This document shows, piece by piece, positions 28,163 to 36,167 of a stretch of DNA of 64,000 nt. The DNA is from Laribacter hongkongensis DSM 14985 (GTDB taxonomy: Bacteria; Pseudomonadota; Gammaproteobacteria; Burkholderiales; Aquaspirillaceae). The first letter of the stretch is position 1. Every line of letters starts with the position of its first letter. Made by a program: the position numbers and the translations under genes. The notes below the pieces were generated by a model. The model was not told where the DNA came from. It saw only the letters and a program-made list of their open reading frames with translations, and searched no databases. The stretch is taken from assembly GCF_000423285.1 (NCBI RefSeq), contig NZ_AUHR01000004.1, positions 1 through 64,000 of the forward strand, read 5' to 3'.

Positions 28163-29465
28163 TCAGGGCTTCCATGCGGATGCGCACGATGCGGCCCTTG
28201 ACGCTGTCGAGTGCCTCGATGCGGCGGATGGCCGAGTTGGCGTGTTTTTCCTGTACGCGATGGGTCAGCAGCACGATTTCGGTATGACTGCCCTGGTCGC
28301 TGCCCTTCTGGATCAGCGCTTCGATCGAGATCTGCTCGTCGGCCAGGATGCGGGTGATGTCGGCCAGCACGCCCGGACGGTCCACTACCGGCACGCGCAG
28401 GTAGTAGCTGGTTTCGATTTCTTCGATCGGCAGGATCGGCAGGTCGGCAATGCACTCCGGCTGGAACGCCAGATGCGGCACGCGGTGTTCCGGATCAGCG
28501 GTGGCAAGACGGGTCACGTCGACAATGTCGGCGACCACGGCCGAGGCGGTCGGCAGGCTGCCGGCGCCGGCGCCGTAGTAAAGCGTCGGGCCGACGGCAT
28601 CGCCCTTGGCCAGCACGGCGTTCATGACGCCGTTGACGTTGGCGATCAGGCGGCTTTCCGGAATCAGGGTCGGGTGTACACGCAGCTCAATGCCGTTGGC
28701 GGCGCGGCGGGTAATGCCCAGCAGCTTGACGCGGTAGCCCAGTTCTTCGGCGTAGCGGATGTCTTCGGACGTGAGTCTGGAGATGCCTTCGAGGTAGCAC
28801 TTGTCGAACTGCATCGGGATGCCGAAGGCGATGGCCGACATGATGGTCAGCTTGTGGCCGGCGTCGTGGCCTTCGATGTCGAAGGTCGGGTCGGCTTCGG
28901 CGTAGCCGAGCTCCTGTGCCTGCCTGAGCACGTCGGCAAACGCCAGGCCCTTCTCGCGCATTTCGGTCAGGATGAAGTTGGAGGTGCCGTTGATGATGCC
29001 GGCGATCCATTCGATGTGGTTGGCGGTCAGGCCTTCGCGCAGCGCCTTGATGATCGGGATGCCGCCGGCCACGGCCGCTTCAAAGGCCACGATCACGCCC
29101 TTGGCGCTGGCGCGGGCAAAGATTTCGTTACCGTGTTCGGCCAGCAGTTTCTTGTTGGCGGTGACCACGTGCTTGCCGTTGTCGATGGCCGTGAGTACCA
29201 GGTCCTTGGCGATGCCGGTGCCGCCGATCAGTTCCACCACGATGTCGATGTCGGGGTGGGTGGCAACCAGCCGGGCGTCGCTGACCACTTCCACGTCGTC
29301 GCCGACGAGTTCGCGTGCCTTGGCCACGTCCAGGTTGGCGGCCATTTTGAGTGCGATCGTGCGGCCGGCGCGGCGGCTGATTTCTTCTGCGTTGCGTTTC
29401 AACACGGTGGCGGTACCGCCGCCGACCGTACCGACGCCCATGATGCCCACATGAATCGGCTTCAT
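28155..29465 (-). CDS. hom: Homoserine dehydrogenase
   Basis: A 436-residue enzyme reducing aspartate semialdehyde to homoserine. The NAD(P)-binding start is VGIMGVGTVGGGTATVL; KLLAEHGNEIF and GIINGTSNFIL form the catalytic region; a C-terminal ACT domain (YYLRVPVVDRPGVLADIT) probably mediates threonine feedback. ATG 29465 has GGAG upstream; the longer upstream extension is not supported. It is the first gene of hom-GNAT-thrC. Confidence 0.96.
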   Translation of the reverse strand: MKPIHVGIMGVGTVGGGTATVLKRNAEEISRRAGRTIALKMAANLDVAKARELVGDDVEVVSDARLVATHPDIDIVVELIGGTGIAKDLVLTAIDNGKHVVTANKKLLAEHGNEIFARASAKGVIVAFEAAVAGGIPIIKALREGLTANHIEWIAGIINGTSNFILTEMREKGLAFADVLRQAQELGYAEADPTFDIEGHDAGHKLTIMSAIAFGIPMQFDKCYLEGISRLTSEDIRYAEELGYRVKLLGITRRAANGIELRVHPTLIPESRLIANVNGVMNAVLAKGDAVGPTLYYGAGAGSLPTASAVVADIVDVTRLATADPEHRVPHLAFQPECIADLPILPIEEIETSYYLRVPVVDRPGVLADITRILADEQISIEALIQKGSDQGSHTEIVLLTHRVQEKHANSAIRRIEALDSVKGRIVRIRMEALNG

Positions 29466-29581
29466 CGTTGCTCCTGCGTTAGATGCCTGAATGAGTATGT
29501 AAAAACCTAGCTCCGAATATGCCACACAATTTGCTGCGGCGCGTGAAATGGCGTATTTGGCGCCGGACAAGCCACCAGGAG

Positions 29582-29622
29582 TTGACTCGGGTCAAGCAGG
29601 AACGGCGTCATGTCCCCATACT
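29582..29622 (+). promoter_or_regulatory. FNR/ANR-type promoter of the universal stress gene
   Basis: TTGACTCGGGTCAA at 29582-29595 is a full palindrome matching the FNR/ANR consensus (TTGAY-N4-RTCAA). CATACT, four of six matches to the -10 box, lies at 29617-29622, the spacing expected when FNR is centred near -41.5. The start codon is about 90 bases further on. Confidence 0.72.
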
Positions 29623-29720
29623 GGAAAGGCTGGCGCCGGAACCGGCTCCGGGCGCGGCAACTCCAAAATCACAGGGCTGGCACCATGCCGCCATGCAATC
29701 CGATCCGATGAAGGGAGACA

Positions 29721-30188
29721 ATGATGTATCGCAATATTCTGGTTCCGCTGGACGGCAGTCCGGCTGCCGAGCGTGGCCTGCAGGAAGCCATTGCACTGGC
29801 CGCGGCGCTGGGCAGCAGGATCAAGCTGCTGCACGTCATTGATCCGACCGTGGTCTACCCGATGATCGCCTACATCCCGCGCGAAGACCTGACCCTGTCC
29901 GGCGGGCATGACAAAACCCTGCGTGACGAGGCCGAGGCACTGGTGGCCCGTGCCGAAGCCAGCGCCCAGGCCAAGGGCGTAGCGACCGAACGCCTGATCG
30001 TGACCCGTGACGTGACGACGGTGGCCGACCTGATCGTCGAGGCCGCCGAACAGAGCAATGCCGACATGATCGTGATGGGCACGCACGGCCGGCGCGGACT
30101 TGACCGCCTGCTGATGGGCAGCGATGCCGAGATGGTGCTGCGCAACAGCCGGGTGCCGGTGCTGATGGTACGCGAGGTGCAGTCCTGA
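29721..30188 (+). CDS. Universal stress protein UspA family
   Basis: A 155-residue single-domain Usp. It starts YRNILVPLDGSPAAERGL, and the ATP-binding signature G-x2-G-x9-GS is present as GTHGRRGLDRLLMGSDAEMV. Usp proteins support survival under energy or oxygen limitation. Two ATGs overlap at 29721 and 29724 after GGGAG; the first is given. The FNR-type palindrome upstream suggests induction at low oxygen. It is followed by a bidirectional terminator. Confidence 0.92.
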   Translation: MMYRNILVPLDGSPAAERGLQEAIALAAALGSRIKLLHVIDPTVVYPMIAYIPREDLTLSGGHDKTLRDEAEALVARAEASAQAKGVATERLIVTRDVTTVADLIVEAAEQSNADMIVMGTHGRRGLDRLLMGSDAEMVLRNSRVPVLMVREVQS

Positions 30189-30213
30189 GCCGGACGACTG
30201 TTCGGGCAGCATG

Positions 30214-30241
30214 AAAAACGGCCGCTGTTGCGGCCGTTTTT
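30214..30241. terminator. Bidirectional terminator between usp and trxA
   Basis: A twelve-base-pair stem AAAAACGGCCGC/GCGGCCGTTTTT with a four-base loop gives a T run on both strands, serving the convergent usp and thioredoxin genes. Confidence 0.92.
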
Positions 30242-30246
30242 GCGGA

Positions 30247-30615
30247 TCATTGTCCGGGCTTTTCCGCCTCGATCTGGCGGCGGACTTCATCCATGTCGAC
30301 CGAGCGGACCTGTCCGATCAGCTGTTCCAGTCCATTGGCCGGCAGGGCACCGGCCTGCTGGAACAGCATGATCTGTTCGCGGAACACCATCAGGGTCGGA
30401 ATGGAGCGGATGCCGAAGGCCGAGGCCAGGGCCTGTTCTTCTTCGGTGTTGACCTTGGCGAACAGGATGTCCGGATGCTTGTCGGCAGCAGCTTCAAAAA
30501 TCGGGGCAAACATGCGGCAAGGAGCACACCACGGCGCCCAGAAGTCGATGATGACCGGCTTGTCGGACTGGACGGTTTCGTTGAAGTTGGCTTGAGTCAG
30601 AATCTGTACGGCCAT
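30247..30615 (-). CDS. Thioredoxin with a WCAPC active site
   Basis: A 122-residue thioredoxin fold. The redox cysteines are Cys30 and Cys33 in FWAPWCAPCRMFAPIF, and the cis-proline is in IRSIPTLMVF. The dipeptide between the cysteines is Ala-Pro instead of the Gly-Pro of main thioredoxins, and a 15-residue charged tail (SVDMDEVRRQIEAEKPG) follows the domain. It is probably a secondary thioredoxin, cytoplasmic since no signal peptide is present. Confidence 0.88.
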   Translation of the reverse strand: MAVQILTQANFNETVQSDKPVIIDFWAPWCAPCRMFAPIFEAAADKHPDILFAKVNTEEEQALASAFGIRSIPTLMVFREQIMLFQQAGALPANGLEQLIGQVRSVDMDEVRRQIEAEKPGQ

Positions 30616-30670
30616 GATGGCTTCCTTTGCATAAGGCGGAACGACGGCCTGCTAACGGCCGGTGGCAAGT

Positions 30671-30698
30671 AATATGGAAGTAGCGTAGCTGGTCGCAA
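30671..30698 (-). promoter_or_regulatory. Possible sigma-70 promoter of the thioredoxin gene
   Basis: On the minus strand TTGCGA, a 16-base spacer and CATATT lie about 55 bases before the start codon; four of six matches for each box. Confidence 0.4.
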
Positions 30699-30757
30699 GT
30701 CTCTTGGATAATTGAATTGCTTGCCGTTACGTAATAGTTATAGCCTATGTGACGAAC

Positions 30758-30839
30758 AAAAAAATGCGCCGCTAAAGGGCGGCGCAGAAGTCTGCAAAGG
30801 AGAAATAGAGGAGAAACTACATCGAACCAACTGCGGTTC
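30758..30839 (-). ncRNA. Candidate FNR-activated small RNA with anti-Shine-Dalgarno repeats
   Basis: A roughly 82-nt transcript is predicted on the minus strand between rlmK and the thioredoxin gene. It would start at 30839, directly with a hairpin (GAACC, six-base loop, GGTTC; 30824-30839). A pyrimidine-rich unpaired stretch of about 37 bases follows with two copies of TTTCTCCT. It ends in a perfect eight-base-pair stem (TGCGCCGC/GCGGCGCA, 30765-30786) and seven T at 30758-30764. Promoter elements with an FNR site lie immediately upstream. The architecture (5' hairpin, exposed CU-rich seed, Hfq-type terminator) is that of a trans-acting regulatory RNA, comparable in logic to FnrS of enterics and AniS/FnrS of Neisseria. 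No open reading frame with a ribosome site fits. Homology is not tested. Confidence 0.72.
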
Positions 30840-30846
30840 AGATGTA

Positions 30847-30887
30847 ATATTAGACTTCTCTGAAAATCTAACCTTGATCCATGTCAA
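30847..30887 (-). promoter_or_regulatory. FNR/ANR-type promoter of the candidate small RNA
   Basis: On the minus strand TTGACATGGATCAA (30874-30887) is a consensus-grade FNR site. TAATAT at 30847-30852 is the -10 box; its offset from the palindrome centre equals that at the usp and PAS-gene promoters. The site begins three bases after the rlmK stop codon. TTGACA could also serve as a -35 box, but no good -10 lies 16-18 bases from it. Confidence 0.75.
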
Positions 30888-30889
30888 GT

Positions 30890-31843
30890 TCACGCATTGT
30901 CTTTGGCTATGATGCGGAAGCACTGGTGGATCTTGCGGTTACGGAAATCTTCCGGCACGGACTGATGGGTAATGTCGGTGACGTGGTAGCGCTCGGCCAG
31001 CTCGGTTGCCAGCGTGAAGCCGCGCAGGTTGTTGGAGAAATACAGGACCCCTCCAGGTGCCAGCAGCTGCATGGCACTGTCGACCAGATAGTGCTGGTCC
31101 CGCTGGACGTCGAGGGTGTCGAACATCTTTTTCGAGTTGGAAAACGATGGCGGGTCCATCACGATCAGGTCGTACTGTTGACCCTGGTCGATGGCATCGT
31201 CGAGCCAAGCCAGTACGTCGGCACGCTCGCGCCGGTGGCAGGGCAGGTCCAGCCCGTTGAGCGCCAGATTGCGCTCGGCCCAGTCAAGATAGGTGTTGGA
31301 GAGGTCGACCGTCATGCTGCTGCTGGCGCCACCGGCCGCAGCATGCACGGTAAAGCTGCCGGTATAGGCAAACAGGTTGAGAAAACGTTTGCCGGCCGCT
31401 TCGCTGCGGACCCGGGCGCGGGTAGGCCGGTGGTCGAGGAACAGGCCGGTATCCAGATAGCGGGTCAGGTTGACCTCAAAACGCAGCCCGGCCTCGTGGA
31501 CGACAAAGAATTCGCCCGCGTCACCGGTCTTTTCGTACTGGGCCAGCCCTTTCTGGCGCTGGCGGGTCTTGAAGGCGATCTGCTCAAACGGAACGGACAG
31601 GGCTTCGGCGCAGGCCGCCTTGACCCCTTCCGCCCAGATTTCACGGGTTTCGTCATCCTGCTGCCAGCCGGTGTCGTATTCGGCAATGTGCAGCCAGTCG
31701 CCGTAGCGGTCGACGGCTACCGGAAACTCCGGCAGGTCGCGGTCGTAGACACGCCAGCAGTCGGTCGCCATCCGGCGGGCGAGCTTGGCGGTGTGGCGGT
31801 CGTTTTTTTTCAGGCGGTTGATGAAGGGAGTCAGGTCACGCAT
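30890..31843 (-). CDS. rlmK: Free-standing RlmK-type 23S rRNA methyltransferase
   Basis: A 317-residue class I SAM methyltransferase. It aligns by eye with the C-terminal (RlmK) half of the E. coli RlmKL fusion: RLKKNDRHTAKLARR, YRLYD-like WRVYDRDLPEFPVAVDRYGDW, RQKGLAQYEKTG, NLTRYLDTGLFLDHR, FLNLFAYTGSFTVHAA and DPPSFSNSKKM. RlmK makes m7G2069 in 23S rRNA. The THUMP/RlmL half is absent, so here the enzyme is encoded alone. The gene's stop lies three bases before the FNR site of the small RNA promoter. Confidence 0.82.
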   Translation of the reverse strand: MRDLTPFINRLKKNDRHTAKLARRMATDCWRVYDRDLPEFPVAVDRYGDWLHIAEYDTGWQQDDETREIWAEGVKAACAEALSVPFEQIAFKTRQRQKGLAQYEKTGDAGEFFVVHEAGLRFEVNLTRYLDTGLFLDHRPTRARVRSEAAGKRFLNLFAYTGSFTVHAAAGGASSSMTVDLSNTYLDWAERNLALNGLDLPCHRRERADVLAWLDDAIDQGQQYDLIVMDPPSFSNSKKMFDTLDVQRDQHYLVDSAMQLLAPGGVLYFSNNLRGFTLATELAERYHVTDITHQSVPEDFRNRKIHQCFRIIAKDNA

Positions 31844-31940
31844 ATCGGCAGGTCGGCAGCAAAGAACGAACGGGGCAGCGCCCCGTCCAATTCCGCATTA
31901 TCAATCACATTGTCCGTTCCACGCACCAAAGGATGAGGTG

Positions 31941-32375
31941 ATGGCGTATTTTTTCTGGGCAGCCTTCCTGACCCTGCTGACCGTGGTCGTGCATGCGCTG
32001 GGGATTTTCTGCATCAACCGGCTGACGCATTTCATGATCGGCCGCATCCGGGTTTCCGCTTTCAGCGAGACCGTGCTGTTCGGCGTGGTGACCTACCTGC
32101 TGATGCTGGTGCACATGGGGCCGGTGCTGCTGTGGGCGCTGTTTTACTGGCACACGGCCGGCATGGAGAGCTTCAGCAATGCGTTTTTCTATTCCATTTC
32201 CAGCTACTCAACCGTCGGTCTGGCCGACCACGGGCCGGCCGGAGCGCTGGGGCGGCTGCTCGGGCCGTATGAGTCCGCACTGGGCATGCTGATGTTCGGC
32301 CTGTCCGGCGCCTATCTGGTGCACGTGCGCGAGCTGACGCGCGAGCAGGCCAAGGCCGCGGCACGGTTGTTATAG
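31941..32375 (+). CDS. Potassium-channel-like integral membrane protein
   Basis: A 144-residue protein with hydrophobic segments at about 5-27, 41-70 and 112-130. Between the last two is a re-entrant-loop-like stretch, FSNAFFYSISSYSTVGLADHG, which resembles the pore helix and selectivity filter of two-TM potassium channels (T-V-G-Y-G), but the filter reads STVGLAD. This suggests the ion-channel family with an altered filter; transport activity is not shown. ATG 31941 has GGATGAGG upstream. It ends six bases inside the 3' end of the convergent DUF815 gene. Confidence 0.6.
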   Translation: MAYFFWAAFLTLLTVVVHALGIFCINRLTHFMIGRIRVSAFSETVLFGVVTYLLMLVHMGPVLLWALFYWHTAGMESFSNAFFYSISSYSTVGLADHGPAGALGRLLGPYESALGMLMFGLSGAYLVHVRELTREQAKAAARLL

Positions 32376-33242
32376 CGACAGGGCAGTGCGTTCCTCGGGC
32401 ATCCTGCCGGCCCAGTCGCAGGCAAATTGCCAGGCAATGCGGCCCGAGCGCGCACCGCGCAGGCGGGCCCACAACAGGGCCGCGGCTTCGGCCTCCGGGT
32501 CCGGTTCCAGCCCGAAGTGCTGTAACCAGACGCCGACTGCTGCCAGATAGGCATCCTGGTCGAAAGGATAGAAAGACAACCACAGGCCAAAGCGCTCGGA
32601 CAGGGAGACTTTCTCTTCGACGGCTTCGCCGGGATGGATTTCGTCGTCGATGCGCTGGGTGGCCAGGTTGTCGGCCATGCGGTCGGGCAACAGGTGGCGA
32701 CGGTTGGAAGTGGCATAGATCAGCACGTTGTCGGCCCGCTGGGCCAGTCCGCCGTCCAGGGCACTCTTGAGCGCCTTGTAGGCGTCGTCGCCCTCTTCAA
32801 ACGACAGGTCGTCACAGAACAGGATGAAGCGTTCCGGACGCAGGGACAGCGGCTCGACAATGTCGGCGAGGTCGGCGAGATGCTGGCGGTCGACCTCCAC
32901 CAGTCGCAGCCCGTCGGCCATGAAGGCCGGCAGCAGGGCCTTGACCAGCGAGGATTTGCCCGAGCCGCGCGCGCCGGTCAGCAGCACGTTGTTGGCCGGG
33001 CGTCCGGCGACAAAGGCGGCCGTATTGCGCAGCAGGCGGGTTTTCTGCCGCTCGACATGGGTGAGTTCGTCCAGCCGGACGGTGTGCGGCGCCGATACGG
33101 CACGCAAGACACCTCGGCCGTTCTGCCGCTGCCAGCGGAATGCCGGCGCGTTCCAGTCAGTGGGCGGCAGCGGCGGTGGCAGCAGGCGGTCAAGGCGGTC
33201 GAGCAGGGCGTCAAAGCGTTGCAGCAGGGCAGGGTCGGTCAT
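32370..33242 (-). CDS. DUF815 family AAA-type ATPase
   Basis: A 290-residue ATPase. The Walker A motif is LLTGARGSGKSSLVKALL and the Walker B motif is FILFCDDLSFEEGDDAY. The DUF815 block YATSNRRHLLPDRM followed by EEKVSLSERFGLWLSFYPF is clear. The family is cytoplasmic and its role is unknown. ATG 33242 (MTDPALL) is chosen; ATG 33254 four codons upstream is equally possible because neither has a good ribosome site. Confidence 0.88.
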   Translation of the reverse strand: MTDPALLQRFDALLDRLDRLLPPPLPPTDWNAPAFRWQRQNGRGVLRAVSAPHTVRLDELTHVERQKTRLLRNTAAFVAGRPANNVLLTGARGSGKSSLVKALLPAFMADGLRLVEVDRQHLADLADIVEPLSLRPERFILFCDDLSFEEGDDAYKALKSALDGGLAQRADNVLIYATSNRRHLLPDRMADNLATQRIDDEIHPGEAVEEKVSLSERFGLWLSFYPFDQDAYLAAVGVWLQHFGLEPDPEAEAAALLWARLRGARSGRIAWQFACDWAGRMPEERTALSL

Positions 33243-33308
33243 GGCAGAGGGCATCGGGCGTGCAAGTGGAGCCGGCCCGGTCGGACCGGAGCAGAGGGCC
33301 GGCCAGGC

Positions 33309-34043
33309 TTACAGCTTGTAGCCCTTGTGCAGGGCCACGACACCGGCGGACAGGTTGTGGTAGTCCACCTTGCCGAAGCCGGCCTCCAGCATCATGTCCT
33401 TGAGGGTATCCTGGTCCGGGTGCATGCGGATCGATTCGGCAAGGTACTGGTAACTGTCGGCATCGCGGGCCACCAGCTTGCCCATCAGCGGCAGGGCCTT
33501 GAACGAATACAGGTCGTAGACCGGCTTGAGCGGGGTCCAGACTTTGGAAAACTCCAGCACCAGGAGCTTGCCGCCGGGCTTGAGCACCCGGCACATTTCC
33601 TTGAGTGCCTGGTCCTTGTGGGTCATGTTGCGCAGGCCGAAAGCCACCGATACCAGATCGAAATGGTTGTCGGGGAACGGCAGCTTTTCGGCGTCGGCAA
33701 TGGCGACCGGCAGGATCATGCCCTCGTCGAGCAGGCGGTCGCGGCCGACGGTCAGCATGGAGCTGTTGATGTCGGTCAGCCACACTTCACCGGTCTTGCC
33801 GACGCGTTTTTTCCAGCCGCGGGCGAGGTCGCCGGTGCCGCCGGCAATGTCGAGCACCTTCATGCCCGGCCGCACACCGGCGGTCGACAGGGTGAAATGC
33901 TTCCAGATCCGGTGCAGGCCGCCCGACATCAGGTCGTTCATCACGTCGTATTTTTTGGCCACCGAGTGGAATACTTCGGCCACACGGCCGGCTTTATCGT
34001 CTTCGTTGACGGTCTTGAACCCGAAGTGGGTGGTCTTGTCCAT
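33309..34043 (-). CDS. ubiE: Ubiquinone/menaquinone biosynthesis C-methyltransferase
   Basis: A 244-residue SAM methyltransferase of the quinone pathway. It has [20 protein letters not shown] at the start, [31 protein letters not shown] (SAM binding) and [12 protein letters not shown], all UbiE signatures. ATG 34043 is the usual start MDKTTHFGF; two bases separate it from the DUF971 stop, so the two are co-expressed. Confidence 0.96.
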   Translation of the reverse strand: MDKTTHFGFKTVNEDDKAGRVAEVFHSVAKKYDVMNDLMSGGLHRIWKHFTLSTAGVRPGMKVLDIAGGTGDLARGWKKRVGKTGEVWLTDINSSMLTVGRDRLLDEGMILPVAIADAEKLPFPDNHFDLVSVAFGLRNMTHKDQALKEMCRVLKPGGKLLVLEFSKVWTPLKPVYDLYSFKALPLMGKLVARDADSYQYLAESIRMHPDQDTLKDMMLEAGFGKVDYHNLSAGVVALHKGYKL

Positions 34044-34045
34044 GC

Positions 34046-34399
34046 TTACTCCCGGCTCTTGCCTGCGGCGGCAAGGCGATTCAGATAATCCTGCCAATAG
34101 TCGGTCTGATGCTGCCCGAGGTCGTGGAGCGTGGCCCAGCTGTAAATGCCGCTCGAATGACCGTCGTCAAACACCAGCTTGATTGCGTATTGCCCGACCG
34201 GCTCGATGCCGGTAATGGCGACGTGGCGCTTGCCGTGTTGCAGCACTTCTTGTCCCGGCGCATGTCCGCGTACCTCGGCAGAAGGTGAAAACACGCGCAG
34301 GTATTCGCACGGCAGCGAAAAACGGCTGCCGTCGTCAAAGGCGACTTCCAGCACCCGGGAGGCCTGGTGCAGCACGATGTCGGTGGGAATCGGGGTCAT
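34046..34399 (-). CDS. DUF971 domain protein
   Basis: A 117-residue single DUF971 domain, related to the N-terminal part of gamma-butyrobetaine hydroxylase: [27 protein letters not shown] and [25 protein letters not shown]. In other bacteria the fold is linked to iron-sulfur cluster handling or is fused to Mrp-type proteins; no role is established here. It is coupled to queA by a four-base overlap and precedes ubiE. Confidence 0.88.
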   Translation of the reverse strand: MTPIPTDIVLHQASRVLEVAFDDGSRFSLPCEYLRVFSPSAEVRGHAPGQEVLQHGKRHVAITGIEPVGQYAIKLVFDDGHSSGIYSWATLHDLGQHQTDYWQDYLNRLAAAGKSRE

Positions 34400-35427
34400 G
34401 GCTGTGCGTCCTGCCGTTCCAGCAGCATGGCGTCGCCATAGCTGAAAAAGCGGTATTGCCGTTCGATGGCGTGCCGGTAAGCCGCGCGGATGGTTTCGGT
34501 GCCGGCAAAGGCACTGACCAGCATCATCAGGGTGGACTTGGGCAGGTGGAAATTGGTCACCAGCCGGTCCACCACGCGGAAGCGGTAGCCCGGGGTGATG
34601 AAAATGTCGGTTTCGCTGGGGCCGGCCCGCAGCTCGCCCGACTGCGCACCGGCTTCCAGTGCACGCATCGAGGTGGTGCCGACGGCGACCACGCGGCCAC
34701 CCCGCGCCCGGCAGGCGGCGATGGCGTCAACGGTGGCCTGCGGGATGACAAAGCGTTCGCTGTGCATCTTGTGCTCGGCGATGTTGTCCACCCGCACCGG
34801 CTGGAAAGTGCCGGCACCGACGTGCAGGGTGACGCGGGCCACGTCGATGCCGCGGGCGCGGATGGCGGCCATCAGCCCGTCGGTAAAGTGCAGGCCGGCC
34901 GTCGGAGCCGCCACGGCACCCTGCTCGCGGGCATAGATGGTCTGGTAGCGTTCGTCGTCATTGTCGCCGGCGCTGCGGGTGATGTAGGGCGGCAGCGGCA
35001 GGTGGCCGGCGGCGTCGAGGATGTCGAGCACGCTGGTGTCGCCAGGGAAGCGCAGCAGGAACAGCTCACCCTGCCGTTCGACCATTTCTGCTTCCCAGCG
35101 GTCGGCAAACACCAGACGGCTGCCGGGCTTGGGTGATTTGCTGGCGCGGACGTGGGCCAGTGCCGTGCGTTCGTCCAGCACGCGTTCGACCAGTGCCTCG
35201 ACTGCTCCGCCACTGGCCTTGCGGCCGAACAGGCGGGCCTTGATCACGCGGGTGTCGTTGACGACCAGCAGGTCGTCCGGCGACAGCAGTCCCGGCAGGT
35301 CGGCAAACTGCAGGTCGGCCAGTCCGGCCGGGCTGACGTGCAAAAGCCGGCTGTTGCCCCGCTCGGCCGGCGGGAACTGGGCGATCAGGTGTGCGGGAAG
35401 GTGATAGTCGAAATCAGAAAGCTGCAT
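34396..35427 (-). CDS. queA: S-adenosylmethionine:tRNA ribosyltransferase-isomerase
   Basis: A 343-residue enzyme that transfers the ribosyl part of SAM to 7-aminomethyl-7-deazaguanine in tRNA, the step before queuosine. It starts [20 protein letters not shown], contains [16 protein letters not shown] and [15 protein letters not shown], and ends with the [10 protein letters not shown] motif. ATG 35427 is the family start; the longer frame upstream is not coding. Confidence 0.96.
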   Translation of the reverse strand: MQLSDFDYHLPAHLIAQFPPAERGNSRLLHVSPAGLADLQFADLPGLLSPDDLLVVNDTRVIKARLFGRKASGGAVEALVERVLDERTALAHVRASKSPKPGSRLVFADRWEAEMVERQGELFLLRFPGDTSVLDILDAAGHLPLPPYITRSAGDNDDERYQTIYAREQGAVAAPTAGLHFTDGLMAAIRARGIDVARVTLHVGAGTFQPVRVDNIAEHKMHSERFVIPQATVDAIAACRARGGRVVAVGTTSMRALEAGAQSGELRAGPSETDIFITPGYRFRVVDRLVTNFHLPKSTLMMLVSAFAGTETIRAAYRHAIERQYRFFSYGDAMLLERQDAQP

Positions 35428-35655
35428 GGCATCGGCCGATGGGAAAACCGGGCGATTATATGTCACTCGGCGACAGGGCGTGGCGCAGGCGTGTGGCGGA
35501 TTTTCCATGCTGGCAGGAGGGGATGGAAAATTTTGCATGTACAGAGCAAATACTCTGAATTTGCGGAAAAATTGCCGGTCTGATGCAGTCCGGCTGGTCG
35601 CGGACAGGGTTGATCCGCTTGCCAGTTTTTGCACGTTTGCCGCACAATCGCCGCC

Positions 35656-36123
35656 ATGTCGACGAAAAACCCTTCCGAGATGCCCCGAATCCTGGTCTTG
35701 CATGGTCCCAACCTGAACCTGCTGGGAACCCGTGAACCGCAGCATTACGGCGCAGATACGCTCGACGCGATCAATGCCCGGCTGGTGGCTCGCGCAGCCG
35801 CGTCCGGGGTGGCATGCGACACGTTCCAGTCCAATGCCGAATACCGGCTGATCGAACGCATCCATGACGCGCGCACCGACGGAACCGGTTTCATCGTCAT
35901 CAACCCGGCGGCCTTCACGCATACCAGCGTGGCCCTGCGCGACGCGCTGGCTGCCGTGGACCTGCCTTTTGTCGAGGTGCACCTCTCCAACGTGCACAAA
36001 CGCGAACCTTTCCGCCATCACTCCTACTTTTCCGATCTGGCTGTCGGCGTGATCTGCGGGCTGGGTGCGCGTGGCTATGACCATGCCCTCGAACATGCAC
36101 TGGACACCCTGACGGCCTCCTGA
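35656..36123 (+). CDS. aroQ: 3-dehydroquinate dehydratase, type II
   Basis: A 155-residue type II enzyme of the shikimate pathway. It has [17 protein letters not shown] with the active-site Tyr in [24 protein letters not shown], and [17 protein letters not shown] with the catalytic His. ATG 35656 is given; ATG 35680 eight codons later is also possible, and neither has a clear ribosome site. It is upstream of accB by 44 bases, as in many Gram-negative bacteria. Confidence 0.95.
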   Translation: MSTKNPSEMPRILVLHGPNLNLLGTREPQHYGADTLDAINARLVARAAASGVACDTFQSNAEYRLIERIHDARTDGTGFIVINPAAFTHTSVALRDALAAVDLPFVEVHLSNVHKREPFRHHSYFSDLAVGVICGLGARGYDHALEHALDTLTAS

Positions 36124-36167
36124 CTCCGGATGCCGTCTTACCGCTATTTCTACGGGATATATCCGCC

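Noticed and set aside
30738-30923. Short reading frame over the small RNA region on the minus strand
   Set aside because: It overlaps the FNR site, the promoter and the terminator hairpin, has no ribosome site, and its start lies inside the rlmK gene. The RNA interpretation explains the sequence better.
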